Shown: piece by piece, positions 9,001 through 11,520 of the stretch
Position numbering within the stretch: the stretch's first letter is position 1
Layout of the letters: the number at the start of each line of letters is the position of its first letter
Assembly: GCA_026770585.1 (NCBI GenBank)
Contig: MU646373.1
Span: 814,226 to 825,745, forward strand
Direction: 5' to 3'
DNA length: 11,520 bases
Origin: Baffinella frigidus
Taxonomy: Eukaryota; Cryptophyceae; Cryptomonadales; Baffinellaceae
Translations under genes and position numbers: made by a program
Notes under the pieces: model-generated
The model's database searches: none
Told to the model about the DNA's origin: nothing
The model's input: the letters and a program-made list of their open reading frames with translations, nothing else

Positions 9001-11520
9001 CGGCCGTGAGGGTTGGTGGGCAGTCCCGGGTGGGGGTGGGCGAAGGACGGCGCACACCTGTATGGTAACCCGACCCCCGAACCCCGAACCCCGTTTCTTG
9101 AGGCGCATAGACATTTTTATCACTCAACTCAAGGCTCAAGGGCATACCTAGGACCTATATCAAGAGCGATAAAGAAGAAAACGACCCGCGACCCGGAAGG
9201 CGCACCAAGACCCGAAACCCGAGAACGCACAGGACCCGAACCCCGAAAGACGCACGAAGAAAGAAAACGACCCGAAACCCGAAAGGCGAACCAGTAGGGT
9301 CTGCTCGTCGGCCGCGAGGAGGAGGACACGGCTTAGGAGGGGTCCTATGAAACGTTAGGTCCTAGGGGACCTACGGCCTACCGTAGGCAATACCGTAGGC
9401 CTAACTACTCGGTTTTCAGGACGTGACACTATTAAATCAGGGAGGAGCACACCTGCATGGTCTGCTCGTCGGCGGCGAGGAGGAGGACAGTCCCATCCTG
9501 GAGCAGCAGCGCCACCAGCGGATCCAACACCCACGCGGCTACCACCTGCTCTCGAGAAAAAAACACCGTCAAGACCCGGTGTTGACGGTGAGCACAGTGG
9601 GGAAAAGGTCAAGCTCCAGCCTCGATGTGATCAACTTCGGTGAGGAGGAGGAGGGTGCCGTCCTGGAGCAGCAGCGCGACCAGCGGATCCATCACCCACG
9701 CGGCAACCACCTGCTCTCGAGAAAAAAAAACCCGCCAAGACCCGCTCTCTTTCGGATCCCGGCACGTCATGCTGACACCTGACCACGCAAGAGTGTAGGG
9801 CTGACCTGGGAAAACAAGTCAGTTCACACGGAATTTGTATCAACTTTCCGAATTTTCGATTTGTCTCTGGGGAGAATGTCCAATTATGAACTTAAAAAAT
9901 AGTCAGATCTGACTATTTCTCCTGTAAGCCAGTCAGCTCTACACTCTTGTGTGGCAGAACAGAAGGGAAAGGGTCAAGCTCCAGCCTCCAACTGTTAGTC
10001 ATAGGTCCGAATTCCGGGTTCCGAGATCAGAGTTCAGGGTGCAGGGTTTCGGATTTAGAGTTGAGGGTTCAGAGTTGAGGGTGCGCGACGCGTCTGCTGG
10101 AGGTTGACTCTTGGCAACCCTCAACTCTGAACCCTAAACCCTGAACCCTGAACCCTGAACCCGAAACCCTGACCGCTGAACCTTCCAACCCCCTTTGCGA
10201 TTGCAGCCTAACCCCACCTCCTCCAAACCTGGGAACCAGCGACGAGCGGGAGTTCGAGCTCCTTCTTGGCGCCGCGGAGGAGCAGCACGTTCCAGGGCGT
10301 CACCTGGTGTCAAGTGCAGGCTTCTGAGTTGAGAGTTCAGGGTCCAGGGTGTTCAGGGTTCAGAGTTCAGGGTTCCAGGGCGTCACCTGCCGCAAACCCC
10401 ATTTCGCATAATCACGCACCTGCCCTTTCGCATTATCTCGCACCCTAAAACCTACACCCTAACCCCCACACCCTAAAACCTAACCCCGTCTGGGTGGAAG
10501 GTGACACCCTGGAACGATAACACCTTGTTATTTCGCACGTAATGGTGTTCAGGTCATGTGCTCGATGATCATTTCGCGTGTAAGGAGCTCCTTTCTGGCG
10601 CCGCGGTGCAGCAGCACCTTCCAGGGCGTAACCTCAGGGTTTAGGGTTTTGGGTTCAGAGTTCAGGGTTGAGGGTTCAGAGTTCAGGGTTTCAGGGTTCA
10701 GAGTTCAGGGTTCAGAGTTCTAGGGCGTCACCTGGTGTCAGATGCAAGTTATTGAGAGCTAGGCCTTGAGTCTGGGGTTTGGGGTTGAAGGTTTAGAGTT
10801 TAGGGTCTGGGGCCGCCTCCAGGGCACCACCTTTCACCGAGCGGGGGTGAAAGGGGATTACAATGTGGGGATCAGTGTGTGGGGTGTAGGGTTTAGGGTT
10901 GAGAGTGGCGGGTGGGGCAGGATAGCCTCTGGCATTGTTGATTTGAAAACAGAGATCCACGTGCAAATAACATTATATGGATCCGATCAGGCTTTTTCGT
11001 GCCGAGGACATGACCTAACGTGTTCTCACGTTCCAGCGCGCGTGCGCGCGAGGGAGTGAGAAAGAGTGAGAGAGAGTGAGAGAGTATGCGAGAGAGAGAG
11101 ACAGAGAGACAGAGAGACAGAGAGAGACATAGGGACAGAGAGAGAAATAGGGACAGAGAGAGCGAGAGCGAGCGAGAGAGAGAAGCAATGGAGCAGCGAT
11201 ATGTGTTGGGGACCTGGACGATGCGGCGGCAACCCAGGAGGTTTCCAACGCATATGGTCGCCCCCTCCGTGTAGAAATCCATAACCTGTCCAGGGTTGAT
11301 GGGTTCGGGTTAAGGCTTCCGGGTTGAGGCTTCAGGGGTTATGAGGATCAGGGTTTCGGGGATCAGGGTTTAGGGTTGAGGTTGAGGGTTAGGGCGGCTC
11401 TTAGGTAAGGGGTTAGGGCGGCACTTAGGTTAGGGGTTAGGGCGGAACCTCATCCTCATCGAACTCCTCCAACTCCCTCCCCTTGAGAACCACCGTCCCC
11501 GCCTCCTCCCCCCCAAGCCC
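37..11520 (-). CDS. CPSF1: CPSF160-like cleavage and polyadenylation specificity factor subunit, middle part, 17 exons, partial at both ends
   Basis: Large scaffold subunit of the nuclear machinery that recognises the poly(A) signal and positions pre-mRNA 3' cleavage; in known complexes it holds WDR33, CPSF30 and FIP1. Seen: 17 minus-strand exons that join with matching phases and GT-AG ends into about 469 codons without a stop. In order they match CPSF160 landmarks: GNLLGCRRIVQ, VAAWV(L/M)DPLVALL, LVYKSFRHH, LRFRREPHEF, a CVVHFTRGSIRIVP segment, GMLKICEIP, WPAREHSIGYNVHHITFHA, IQLLAPHTF, DSLLPYIA. Several junctions give gap-free alignment to plant or human CPSF160 as I remember them (exons 8/9, 13/14, 15/16). 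These are beta strands of the central propellers; the C-terminal CPSF_A region and the N-terminus lie outside. DDB1 and SF3B3 share the fold, but these motifs fit CPSF160 best. Exon boundaries are inferred, most securely where phases and family alignment agree. Introns are 90 to 1191 nt and full of repeats. Confidence 0.9.
91..290 (-). repeat. Degenerate copies of exon 17 and its acceptor flank, with a GA microsatellite
   Basis: On the minus strand, 258-220 reads GCGATGCATCTGATGAACAC, a degenerate version of exon 17's GTGGTACATCTGAAGAACAC (AMHLMNT against VVHLKNT). Around 212-190, GTAGTACATGTGCAGAAGAC is a second copy. The segment AGATGACACGGCGGA occurs twice (near 145-160 and 266-281). A GA dinucleotide tract lies near 165-182. 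All are in the intron between exons 16 and 17. Confidence 0.65.
291..627. other. Remainder of intron 16, with C-rich telomere-like tract
   Basis: No gene seen. From about 484 to 600 the plus strand is a run of CCCCAACCCC/CCCCACCC/CCCCTGACCCC words, a degenerate G/C telomere-like tract in the opposite orientation to those at 2531-2620 and 6868-6945. The part 291-483 has no structure I can name. Confidence 0.6.
628..720 (-). CDS. CPSF1: CPSF160 exon 16
   Basis: 31 codons, phase 0-0, acceptor TTCACACAG, donor ATCCAG/GTCCAA. Encodes IQLLAPHTFEVLDTLEDMFE then HHNGETALCIQ, matching the family strand IQL(I/L)xPxxWE and the following ALTVR-type strand. Its first third, with acceptor, is echoed at least five times upstream (813-1430). 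Confidence 0.91.
721..1440 (-). repeat. Array of exon 16 acceptor-plus-5' end copies in intron 15
   Basis: Five copies of the minus-strand word GCAGATCCAACTGCTGGCGC plus the following CACACGTT occur at about 813-842, 931-960, 1115-1144, 1260-1288 and 1406-1430, upstream of the real exon start at 720. Each carries the acceptor AG and codons for IQLLAPHTF, then diverges into GATATGGTGTGGTG. A longer shared flank (ATATACGTATATGAGCGACA) at about 780-800 and 1080-1100 shows that some copies arose as units near 300 nt. Confidence 0.88.
1497..1746 (-). repeat. 54-nt tandem array of exon 15 donor half
   Basis: The real exon 15 end and donor (CCAAGTTTCTG/GTGCGTCC, minus strand) lie at 1717-1735. Copies follow with a 54-nt period at about 1686, 1632, 1578 and 1524; the spacing from the real donor to the first copy is 31 nt. 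Each repeats NVPKLTEPKFL plus a donor (GTGCGT or GTGGGT) plus about 20 nt of intron. The period is a multiple of three, so the copies stay in frame with one another. Confidence 0.9.
1725..1790 (-). CDS. CPSF1: CPSF160 exon 15
   Basis: 22 codons, phase 0-0, acceptor CGTTTCTTGCAG, donor CTG/GTGCGT. Encodes DRLPEDYKEVDNVPKLTEPK then FL. With exon 16 it reads TEPKFL/IQLLAPHTFEV, parallel to human QQEAFSIQLISPVSWEA. Its 3' half and donor are repeated downstream in a 54-nt array. Confidence 0.9.
1791..2433. other. Intron 14: AT-rich repeat and exon 14 flank copy
   Basis: No gene seen. About 1812-1930 is AT-rich and holds three copies of an ATTTTATTCGAGCCACA word (about 1851, 1875, 1906). About 2040-2245 repeats CCAACCTTCTG words. 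The sequence CACGACACCGAGAGGGGTTG occurs at about 2149 and again at about 2411, the second being the intron side of the exon 14 donor, so the donor flank is duplicated. Confidence 0.6.
2434..2516 (-). CDS. CPSF1: CPSF160 exon 14
   Basis: 2 bases plus 27 codons (phase 1 to 0), acceptor CCCGCAG, donor AAGAG/GTACCA. Encodes YNVHHITFHAPTGCHVAIVS then VDEAMQE. Joined to exon 13 it reads WPAREHSIGYNVHHITFHA, which aligns without gaps to plant WPVQKIPLKATPHQVTYYA. The intron between them is only 109 nt and is mainly telomere-like repeat. Confidence 0.92.
2531..2622 (+). repeat. Telomere-like TTTAGGG/TTTGGGG tract filling intron 13
   Basis: About five perfect GGTTTAG-register repeats, then TTTGGGG variants, occupy most of the 109-nt intron between exons 13 and 14 (intron 2517-2625). 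On the sense strand this reads CCCTAAA, giving a pyrimidine-rich stretch with CTAAA/CTAAC branchpoint-like words ahead of the acceptor. Confidence 0.92.
2626..2702 (-). CDS. CPSF1: CPSF160 exon 13
   Basis: 77 bases, phase 2 to 1, acceptor GTGGGCAG, donor ATCG/GTTAAC. Encodes GMLKICEIPKGLNVDCAWPA then REHSI. GMLKICEIP is nearly the plant GVLKICQLP and WPAR matches WPVQ/WPVR; one of the best anchors in the window. Confidence 0.92.
2703..3636. repeat. Intron 12: duplicated blocks of exon 12/13 flanks, with a palindrome
   Basis: The word ATAACCGAGATCAGGTTC, which lies just upstream of the exon 13 acceptor, recurs at about 2715, 2833, 2858 (variant), 2884 (variant) and 3341 (variant). Two blocks, about 2829-3075 and 3335-3510, share this word, a CAGACACCACCGCC segment, ATCGAATCAA(C/G)TAGA and TTAGACCT. 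The donor half of exon 12 (minus GCCCAGGTCTAAC) is repeated at about 3270-3311, with shorter pieces near 3057 and 3489. No separate gene seen. Confidence 0.72.
3136..3169. repeat. Near-perfect palindrome, 15-nt arms, 4-nt loop
   Basis: CAATGCACATGGATC is followed after GTAT by its exact reverse complement. A third copy of the arm follows in direct orientation at about 3177. The arm resembles the exon 12 coding word TGTGCATTGCCGA, so the palindrome may be built from exon 12 fragments. Confidence 0.9.
3637..3719 (-). CDS. CPSF1: CPSF160 exon 12
   Basis: 27 codons plus 2 bases (phase 0 to 2), acceptor GCGTGCAG, donor CCCAG/GTCTAA. Encodes VRSSTRYHSGQCRDGIVCIA then DRGRDRP. It sits where the family has the strongly conserved HNVNCxxGF(I/L)Y motif; H, C and G keep their spacing, but the asparagines are lost and about five extra residues precede exon 13. 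The phases fit both neighbours exactly. A 5' copy lies at 3841-3890 and 3' fragments lie downstream. Confidence 0.77.
3766..3843 (+). repeat. CCCT-type microsatellite
   Basis: Run of CCCTCTCT and then CCTC repeats. On the minus strand this is GGGA, directly abutting the truncated exon 12 copy. It generates long low-complexity reading frames (GREGG) that are not genes. Confidence 0.95.
3841..3894 (-). pseudogene. Truncated 5' copy of exon 12 with acceptor
   Basis: Minus strand CATGCAG/GTGCGGTCGTCA continues as VRSSTRYHSRQCLGGIG, against VRSSTRYHSGQCRDGIV in exon 12. The copy keeps the acceptor but its 3' half is replaced by GGGA repeats and it has no donor, so it cannot be a complete exon. 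Confidence 0.85.
3996..4176. mobile_element. 181-bp foldback (MITE-like) element in intron 11
   Basis: Both ends read GGTAGAGCGTTTGCGGTAA inward, with inverted repeats of about 55 nt (then T/G TGTTGTCCGTTTTGGAC and so on) and only scattered mismatches. The core is AT-rich and non-coding. I see no convincing target-site duplication. Size and structure fit a non-autonomous DNA element; class unknown. Confidence 0.82.
4186..4310. mobile_element. Second, more diverged foldback next to the first
   Basis: Inner arms AAGCACATTTCCCTG and CAGGGCAATGTGCTT (about 4235-4277) match with one mismatch around a 13-nt loop. Outer arms (CACCGTGGTCC near 4191 and GGACCACCGTGG near 4289) pair imperfectly. Likely an old inverted-repeat element; could also be a chance long hairpin. 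Confidence 0.5.
4311..4537. other. AT-rich 5' end of intron 11
   Basis: Non-coding. Contains TTAATTAGGGC twice (about 4402 and 4426) and a GAAGAAGAAG tract beside the exon 11 donor. Confidence 0.5.
4538..4627 (-). CDS. CPSF1: CPSF160 exon 11
   Basis: 30 codons, phase 0-0, acceptor TTTTTTGCAG, donor GGG/GTACGC. Contains VLVAARMPCVVHFTRGSIRI then VPWKLDRNEG, matching the family strand after GHQG (plant FFLSGSRPGWCMLFRERLRF, human LLVTGRGALRLHP). Confidence 0.86.
4632..4680 (-). repeat. Direct repeat upstream of exon 11 acceptor, shared with exon 4 introns
   Basis: CACCGTCAAGACCCGAC occurs at 4638-4654 and 4664-4680 (period 26). The longer AAAAAACACCGTCAAGACCC also lies upstream of exon 4 copy A (9558-9577), with a variant upstream of copy B (9722-9744). 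On the sense strand the poly-T run forms the pyrimidine tract in each case. Confidence 0.85.
4681..5000. other. Intron 10, segment without recognisable content
   Basis: About 320 nt of GC-rich intron. A short direct repeat, GGAAGCTTCCC-like (AGCTTCCCAATTCC near 4706 and AGCTTCCCGATTCC near 4732), is the only structure seen. Confidence 0.5.
5001..5056. repeat. Short foldback, 17-nt arms
   Basis: GTGCTAGATGCCGCTAG and CTAGCGGCACCTAGCAC pair with one mismatch around a loop of about 22 nt. It abuts the first family-1 element. Confidence 0.75.
5054..5163 (+). mobile_element. Family-1 inverted-repeat element, copy 1
   Basis: Left end CTGCCTGAGTAAAACCGGGC and right end GCGAGCCCAGTTTTACAGAC are inverted repeats. 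The interior CCCTGCTCTACTGTAATTTC then GCTCC is shared with copies at 5594-5690 and, inverted, 7172-7286. Non-coding, about 110 bp. A MITE-like family; superfamily unknown. Confidence 0.72.
5186..5266 (+). mobile_element. Family-1 element, short copy 2
   Basis: Left CCAACTGGACTCGCCATACA and right TTTATGGTGAGCCCAGTTTT are inverted repeats; interior has CTGCCCTGTTGCAAATGTG. It follows copy 1 directly, suggesting tandem or nested insertion. Confidence 0.62.
5537..5590 (-). pseudogene. Decayed duplicate of exon 10
   Basis: 18 codons reading ELRTSRHMPLGGTGGLHG against ELRTSRLMSFGGAGGLHG in exon 10, preceded by an acceptor-like CTAG but followed by CTCAAA, so the GT donor is lost. Most differences change the amino acid. 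A further acceptor-side copy (CAGGAGCTGCGC) lies at about 6020-6045. The intron side after the donor (GGTACCCCGTGG) is also repeated near 5279. Confidence 0.8.
5594..5690 (+). mobile_element. Family-1 element, copy 3
   Basis: Right end TGTATGACGAGCCGAGTTTC, interior GCCCTGATGTACTGCACTTT then CCGCTCTAAATGTG. The left end GGCTCGCTATAAAACC pairs imperfectly with it. Clear homology to copies 1 and 4 across the interior. Confidence 0.65.
5819..5883 (-). CDS. CPSF1: CPSF160 exon 10
   Basis: 2 bases plus 21 codons (phase 1 to 0), acceptor CGCGAAG, donor GGG/GTACCT. Encodes SLQELRTSRLMSFGGAGGLHG, the counterpart of the plant segment ending in FKNISGHQG. The nearby AG before GAGCTG is rejected because it does not fit the phase of exon 9. 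A decayed second copy lies at 5537-5590. Confidence 0.8.
5884..6487. repeat. Intron 9: repeats derived from exon 10 flank and other direct repeats
   Basis: No gene seen. GCGCGTAGGGTC(C/T)CCTG beside the exon 10 acceptor recurs near 6055. GTTTGACCATTTCAACG/GTTTGACCATCTCAACG and CGCCAAGAGGTCAA recur at about 5952, 5972, 5994, 6113 and 6130. GTAGACGCATAGGTAGGCCT is repeated in tandem near 6366 and 6383, followed by palindromic CCTAGGACTCCCTAGG words. Confidence 0.6.
6488..6581 (-). CDS. CPSF1: CPSF160 exon 9
   Basis: 31 codons plus 1 base (phase 0 to 1), acceptor GTGCGAG, donor CGAG/GTACAA. Encodes FASLRFRREPHEFMLRGE followed by an acidic stretch (VWDDMFVDEMER). The start matches the LKVRFKKVPHN strand of human CPSF1. 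An upstream AG (GAACAG, 8 bases earlier) is a better-looking acceptor but breaks the frame with every plausible exon 8 donor. Confidence 0.83.
6594..6693. repeat. Foldback occupying intron 8
   Basis: CGCCCCCCGAGATGTCA (6594-6610) and TGACATCTCGTGGGGCG (6677-6693) are inverted with one mismatch. An inner hairpin CGCCG-CGAAA-CGGCG lies at 6625-6639. The 135-nt intron (6582-6716) is little more than this structure. Confidence 0.8.
6717..6857 (-). CDS. CPSF1: CPSF160 exon 8
   Basis: 47 codons, phase 0-0, acceptor CTGAACCAG and chosen donor GAC/GTGTCC. Begins VMDLGVEFIPGTHDPLLG and contains CLVAITSQGDLLVYKSFRHH, close to plant VVELAMQ...LFAVLADGTILCYHAY. The donor was picked over CAC/GTCCCG and CCG/GTCGGC, both also phase 0, because joining here to exon 9 aligns gap-free over 22 residues with human CPSF1 (FPHD...KKVPHN region). 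Confidence 0.86.
6866..6947 (+). repeat. Telomere-like TTTAGGG/TTTCGGG tract filling intron 7
   Basis: GTTTAGGGTTTAGGGTTTTG followed by GGTTTCG repeats makes up nearly the whole 90-nt intron (6858-6947). Sense strand is CCCTAAA/CCCGAAA, the same orientation as in intron 13. Confidence 0.9.
6948..7016 (-). CDS. CPSF1: CPSF160 exon 7
   Basis: 23 codons, phase 0-0, with a textbook acceptor (CGTTTGCTCATTTCGCAG) and donor CTG/GTGACG. Encodes TLMDTLVVPKEAELADAELE then PPL. The position matches the family's charged linker between the VLVD-like strand and the next conserved strand, so sequence is weakly conserved but the place, phase and splice sites agree. Confidence 0.8.
7017..7425. other. Intron 6 with a family-1 element (inverted copy 4) and direct repeats
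   Basis: At about 7172-7286 lies a family-1 copy in reverse orientation: left CTCTGCCTGCGTAAAACTGG, right TGTATGGCGAGCAGAAGTTTT. GCATCTGCTGTCCTCTCAG occurs twice (about 7344-7362 and 7377-7395), and CTAAGTGGACC twice (about 7302 and 7316). No gene seen. Confidence 0.65.
7426..7479 (-). CDS. CPSF1: CPSF160 exon 6 (acceptor uncertain)
   Basis: 18 codons, phase 0-0, acceptor CAATCAG and donor TCG/GTACGA. The core LELPDLAMGNS lines up with the family's QLPDW-type strand that follows ENGTMEIY. An alternative acceptor (GACTGGAG, exon start 7464) keeps the frame with 13 codons and gives better spacing to exon 5 if exon 5 uses its shorter donor. Match is short, so confidence is moderate. Confidence 0.62.
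7513..7685. mobile_element. Family-2 inverted-repeat element, copy 1 (173 bp)
   Basis: Ends are exact inverted repeats for 17 nt, ACCACCAACCCTCACGG, continuing imperfectly through a GACCAAAT word. The centre holds a perfect 26-nt palindrome (7602-7627) with half-site CAGACACCCCAGA. Same terminal sequence as the element at 8870-9019. Non-coding. Confidence 0.83.
7796..7848 (+). repeat. AGGG microsatellite
   Basis: About twelve GGGA/AGGG units on the plus strand inside intron 5. It creates low-complexity reading frames on both strands. Confidence 0.97.
7849..8254. other. 5' part of intron 5, no recognised content
   Basis: About 400 nt of intron between the AGGG tract and the exon 5 donor. I see no gene or repeat; an open frame continues out of exon 5 here but no family match follows the donor. 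Confidence 0.55.
8255..8380 (-). CDS. CPSF1: CPSF160 exon 5
   Basis: 42 codons, phase 0-0, acceptor GCTGACAG, donor TCG/GTACTC. Starts LNFVPSAHIERVTTANLFRS and ends AYLAVASRKGSLLVYS. The first half parallels the family segment before the conserved T-C-L-Y strand; the second half parallels the strand that carries ENGTMEIY in human CPSF1. An alternative donor at CTG/GTCTAT would shorten the exon by 9 bases (end at 8264) in the same phase. The exon start is echoed by a degenerate array at 8578-8722. Confidence 0.82.
8508..8584 (+). repeat. GAA microsatellite
   Basis: GAA repeats (GAAGAGGAAGAAGAAG, then pure AAG) in intron 4; TTC/CTT on the sense strand. It abuts the exon 5-like array. Confidence 0.96.
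8578..8722 (-). repeat. Degenerate array of exon 5 acceptor/5' end
   Basis: Minus strand words GCTGAACTTGCCGCCCGG, GCTGAGCTCTCCCCTGGG, GCTGATCTCCCACCTGGC and GCTGAGCCCCCCCCTGGA recur at a spacing of about 30 to 45 nt upstream of exon 5, whose start reads GCTGAACTTCGTGCCGTC (the GCTGACAG just before it is the acceptor). Homology is clear for the first copy and weaker for the others. Confidence 0.6.
8870..9019. mobile_element. Family-2 inverted-repeat element, copy 2 (150 bp)
   Basis: Inverted repeats of about 55 nt starting CCACCAACCCTCACGGC and continuing GGGCAAATCGACGATTTT, then GATTTCAAGGGG toward the centre. Outer 15 nt identical to the element at 7513-7685, interiors different. Non-coding, no transposase. 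Confidence 0.86.
9020..9452. other. 3'-proximal to exon 4: C-rich repeats, exon 4 fragment and palindromic words
   Basis: About 9181-9290 repeats ACCCGAAACCCGAAAGGCGC-like units. At 9291-9332 (minus) GTCCTCCTCCTCGC, GCCGACGAGCAGACC and a donor-like CTG/GTTCGC repeat the 3' half of exon 4 copy A. About 9346-9405 contains CCTACGG/CCGTAGG inverted words. No gene. Confidence 0.7.
9453..9545 (-). CDS. CPSF1: CPSF160 exon 4, copy A (downstream duplicate, probable main exon)
   Basis: 31 codons, phase 0-0, acceptor GAGAGCAG and a good donor CAG/GTGTGC. Encodes VVAAWVLDPLVALLLQDG followed by TVLLLAADEQTMQ, so it supplies a longer linker to exon 5 than copy B. Length and donor quality favour this as the constitutive copy. 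A further fragment of its 3' half sits at 9291-9332. Confidence 0.85.
9564..9590. repeat. Hairpin between the two exon 4 copies
   Basis: CACCGTCAA and TTGACGGTG pair exactly around a 9-nt loop in the 90-nt intron (9546-9635) separating copies B and A, just upstream of the copy A pyrimidine tract. Confidence 0.85.
9636..9710 (-). CDS. CPSF1: CPSF160 exon 4, copy B (upstream duplicate)
   Basis: 25 codons, phase 0-0, acceptor GAGAGCAG preceded by a T-run, possible donor GAA/GTTGAT. Encodes VVAAWVMDPLVALLLQDG and then TLLLLTE, matching the CPSF160 strand around ADPY(V)(V/L)L. Against copy A it differs at about 7 of the first 69 bases, 5 of them synonymous and 2 conservative. It lacks the longer tail of copy A and its donor is weaker, so it may be an alternative exon or a younger duplicate. 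Both copies fit the frame of exons 3 and 5. Confidence 0.68.
9783..9954. mobile_element. 172-bp foldback (MITE-like) element in intron 3
   Basis: Ends CCACGCAAGAGTGTAGGGCT and (reverse complement) CCACACAAGAGTGTAGAGCT are inverted repeats extending about 26 nt. The centre holds a 22-nt perfect palindrome AAATAGTCAGATCTGACTAT then TT (9897-9918). Non-coding; different ends from families 1 and 2. Confidence 0.82.
10020..10175. repeat. Telomere-like repeats arranged as an inverted pair
   Basis: AGGGTTCAGAGTTGAGGGT (10064-10082) and its exact reverse complement (10117-10135) flank a 34-nt loop. Around them GGGTTCAGAG and CCCTGAACC words repeat, a degenerate telomere-like family. Confidence 0.88.
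10229..10303 (-). CDS. CPSF1: CPSF160 exon 3
   Basis: 25 codons, phase 0-0, acceptor ACACCAG, donor CCCAG/GTTTGG. Begins VTPWNVLLLRGAKKELELPL, which follows exon 2 as IVQ/VTPWNVLLLRG and parallels animal IVQVSPLGIRLLEG. An alternative donor at GCTG/GTTCCC would give phase 1 and would not fit exon 4. Partial, decayed copies of this exon lie upstream in its own intron. Confidence 0.87.
10304..11213. repeat. Intron 2: exon 3 fragments within GGGTTCAG repeats
   Basis: A decayed exon 3 copy lies at about 10583-10632 (minus), VTPWKVLLHRGARKEL against VTPWNVLLLRGAKKEL, with acceptor GAG but no donor. Shorter pieces of acceptor plus GTGACGCCCTGGAA occur near 10371-10393, 10716-10757 and 10812-10835, each running into CCCTGAAC repeats. 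No other gene. Confidence 0.78.
11054..11185 (+). repeat. GA-rich low-complexity tract
   Basis: GAGAGAGACAGAGAGAC-type repeats, 60 nt inside the donor of intron 2. On the sense strand it is CT-rich. It explains the serine/leucine-rich and arginine/glutamate-rich open frames here. Confidence 0.96.
11214..11285 (-). CDS. CPSF1: CPSF160 exon 2
   Basis: 24 codons in phase 0-0, acceptor CTGGACAG and donor CAG/GTCCCC. It contains DFYTEGATICVGNLLGCRRI, very close to the plant CPSF160 segment YYVQGRTIAAGNLFGRRRVI; this was the clearest single anchor for identifying the gene. The exon ends in VQ and the next exon begins VTPW, giving the family pattern IVQV(S/T)P. Confidence 0.92.
11286..11448 (+). 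repeat. Intron 1: telomere-like words and a 26-nt minisatellite
   Basis: TTAGGGCGGCNCTTAGGTNA then GGGG is repeated about two and a half times (11390-11446, period about 26) right up to the exon 1 donor. The rest is GGGTTGAGG/AGGGTTTAGG words. Sense strand is C-rich. Confidence 0.85.
11449..11520 (-). CDS. CPSF1: CPSF160 exon 1 of the window (5' side cut by window edge)
   Basis: Reads 24 codons ending in the acidic run LEEFDEDE before a donor GTTCCG (phase 0). The part AGTVVLKGRELEEF fits the plant CPSF160 strand in which a TMVLET-like segment precedes the VDYYVQGRTI strand, so it joins directly to the next exon. The true acceptor is beyond the window or in the G-rich 5' end, so the first few glycine-rich codons are less certain. 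Confidence 0.75.

Larger units (their letters stand above)
8422..9172 (+). repeat. Two dispersed copies of a 75-nt sequence in intron 4
   Basis: About 8422-8490 and 9090-9172 share CGTTTCTT(A/G)AGGC, ATAGAC, TATCACTCAACTCAAG, CTCAAGGG and TATCAAGAG in order. The second copy has a small insertion. Between them lie the GAA tract, the exon 5 echo array and a family-2 element. Confidence 0.75.
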
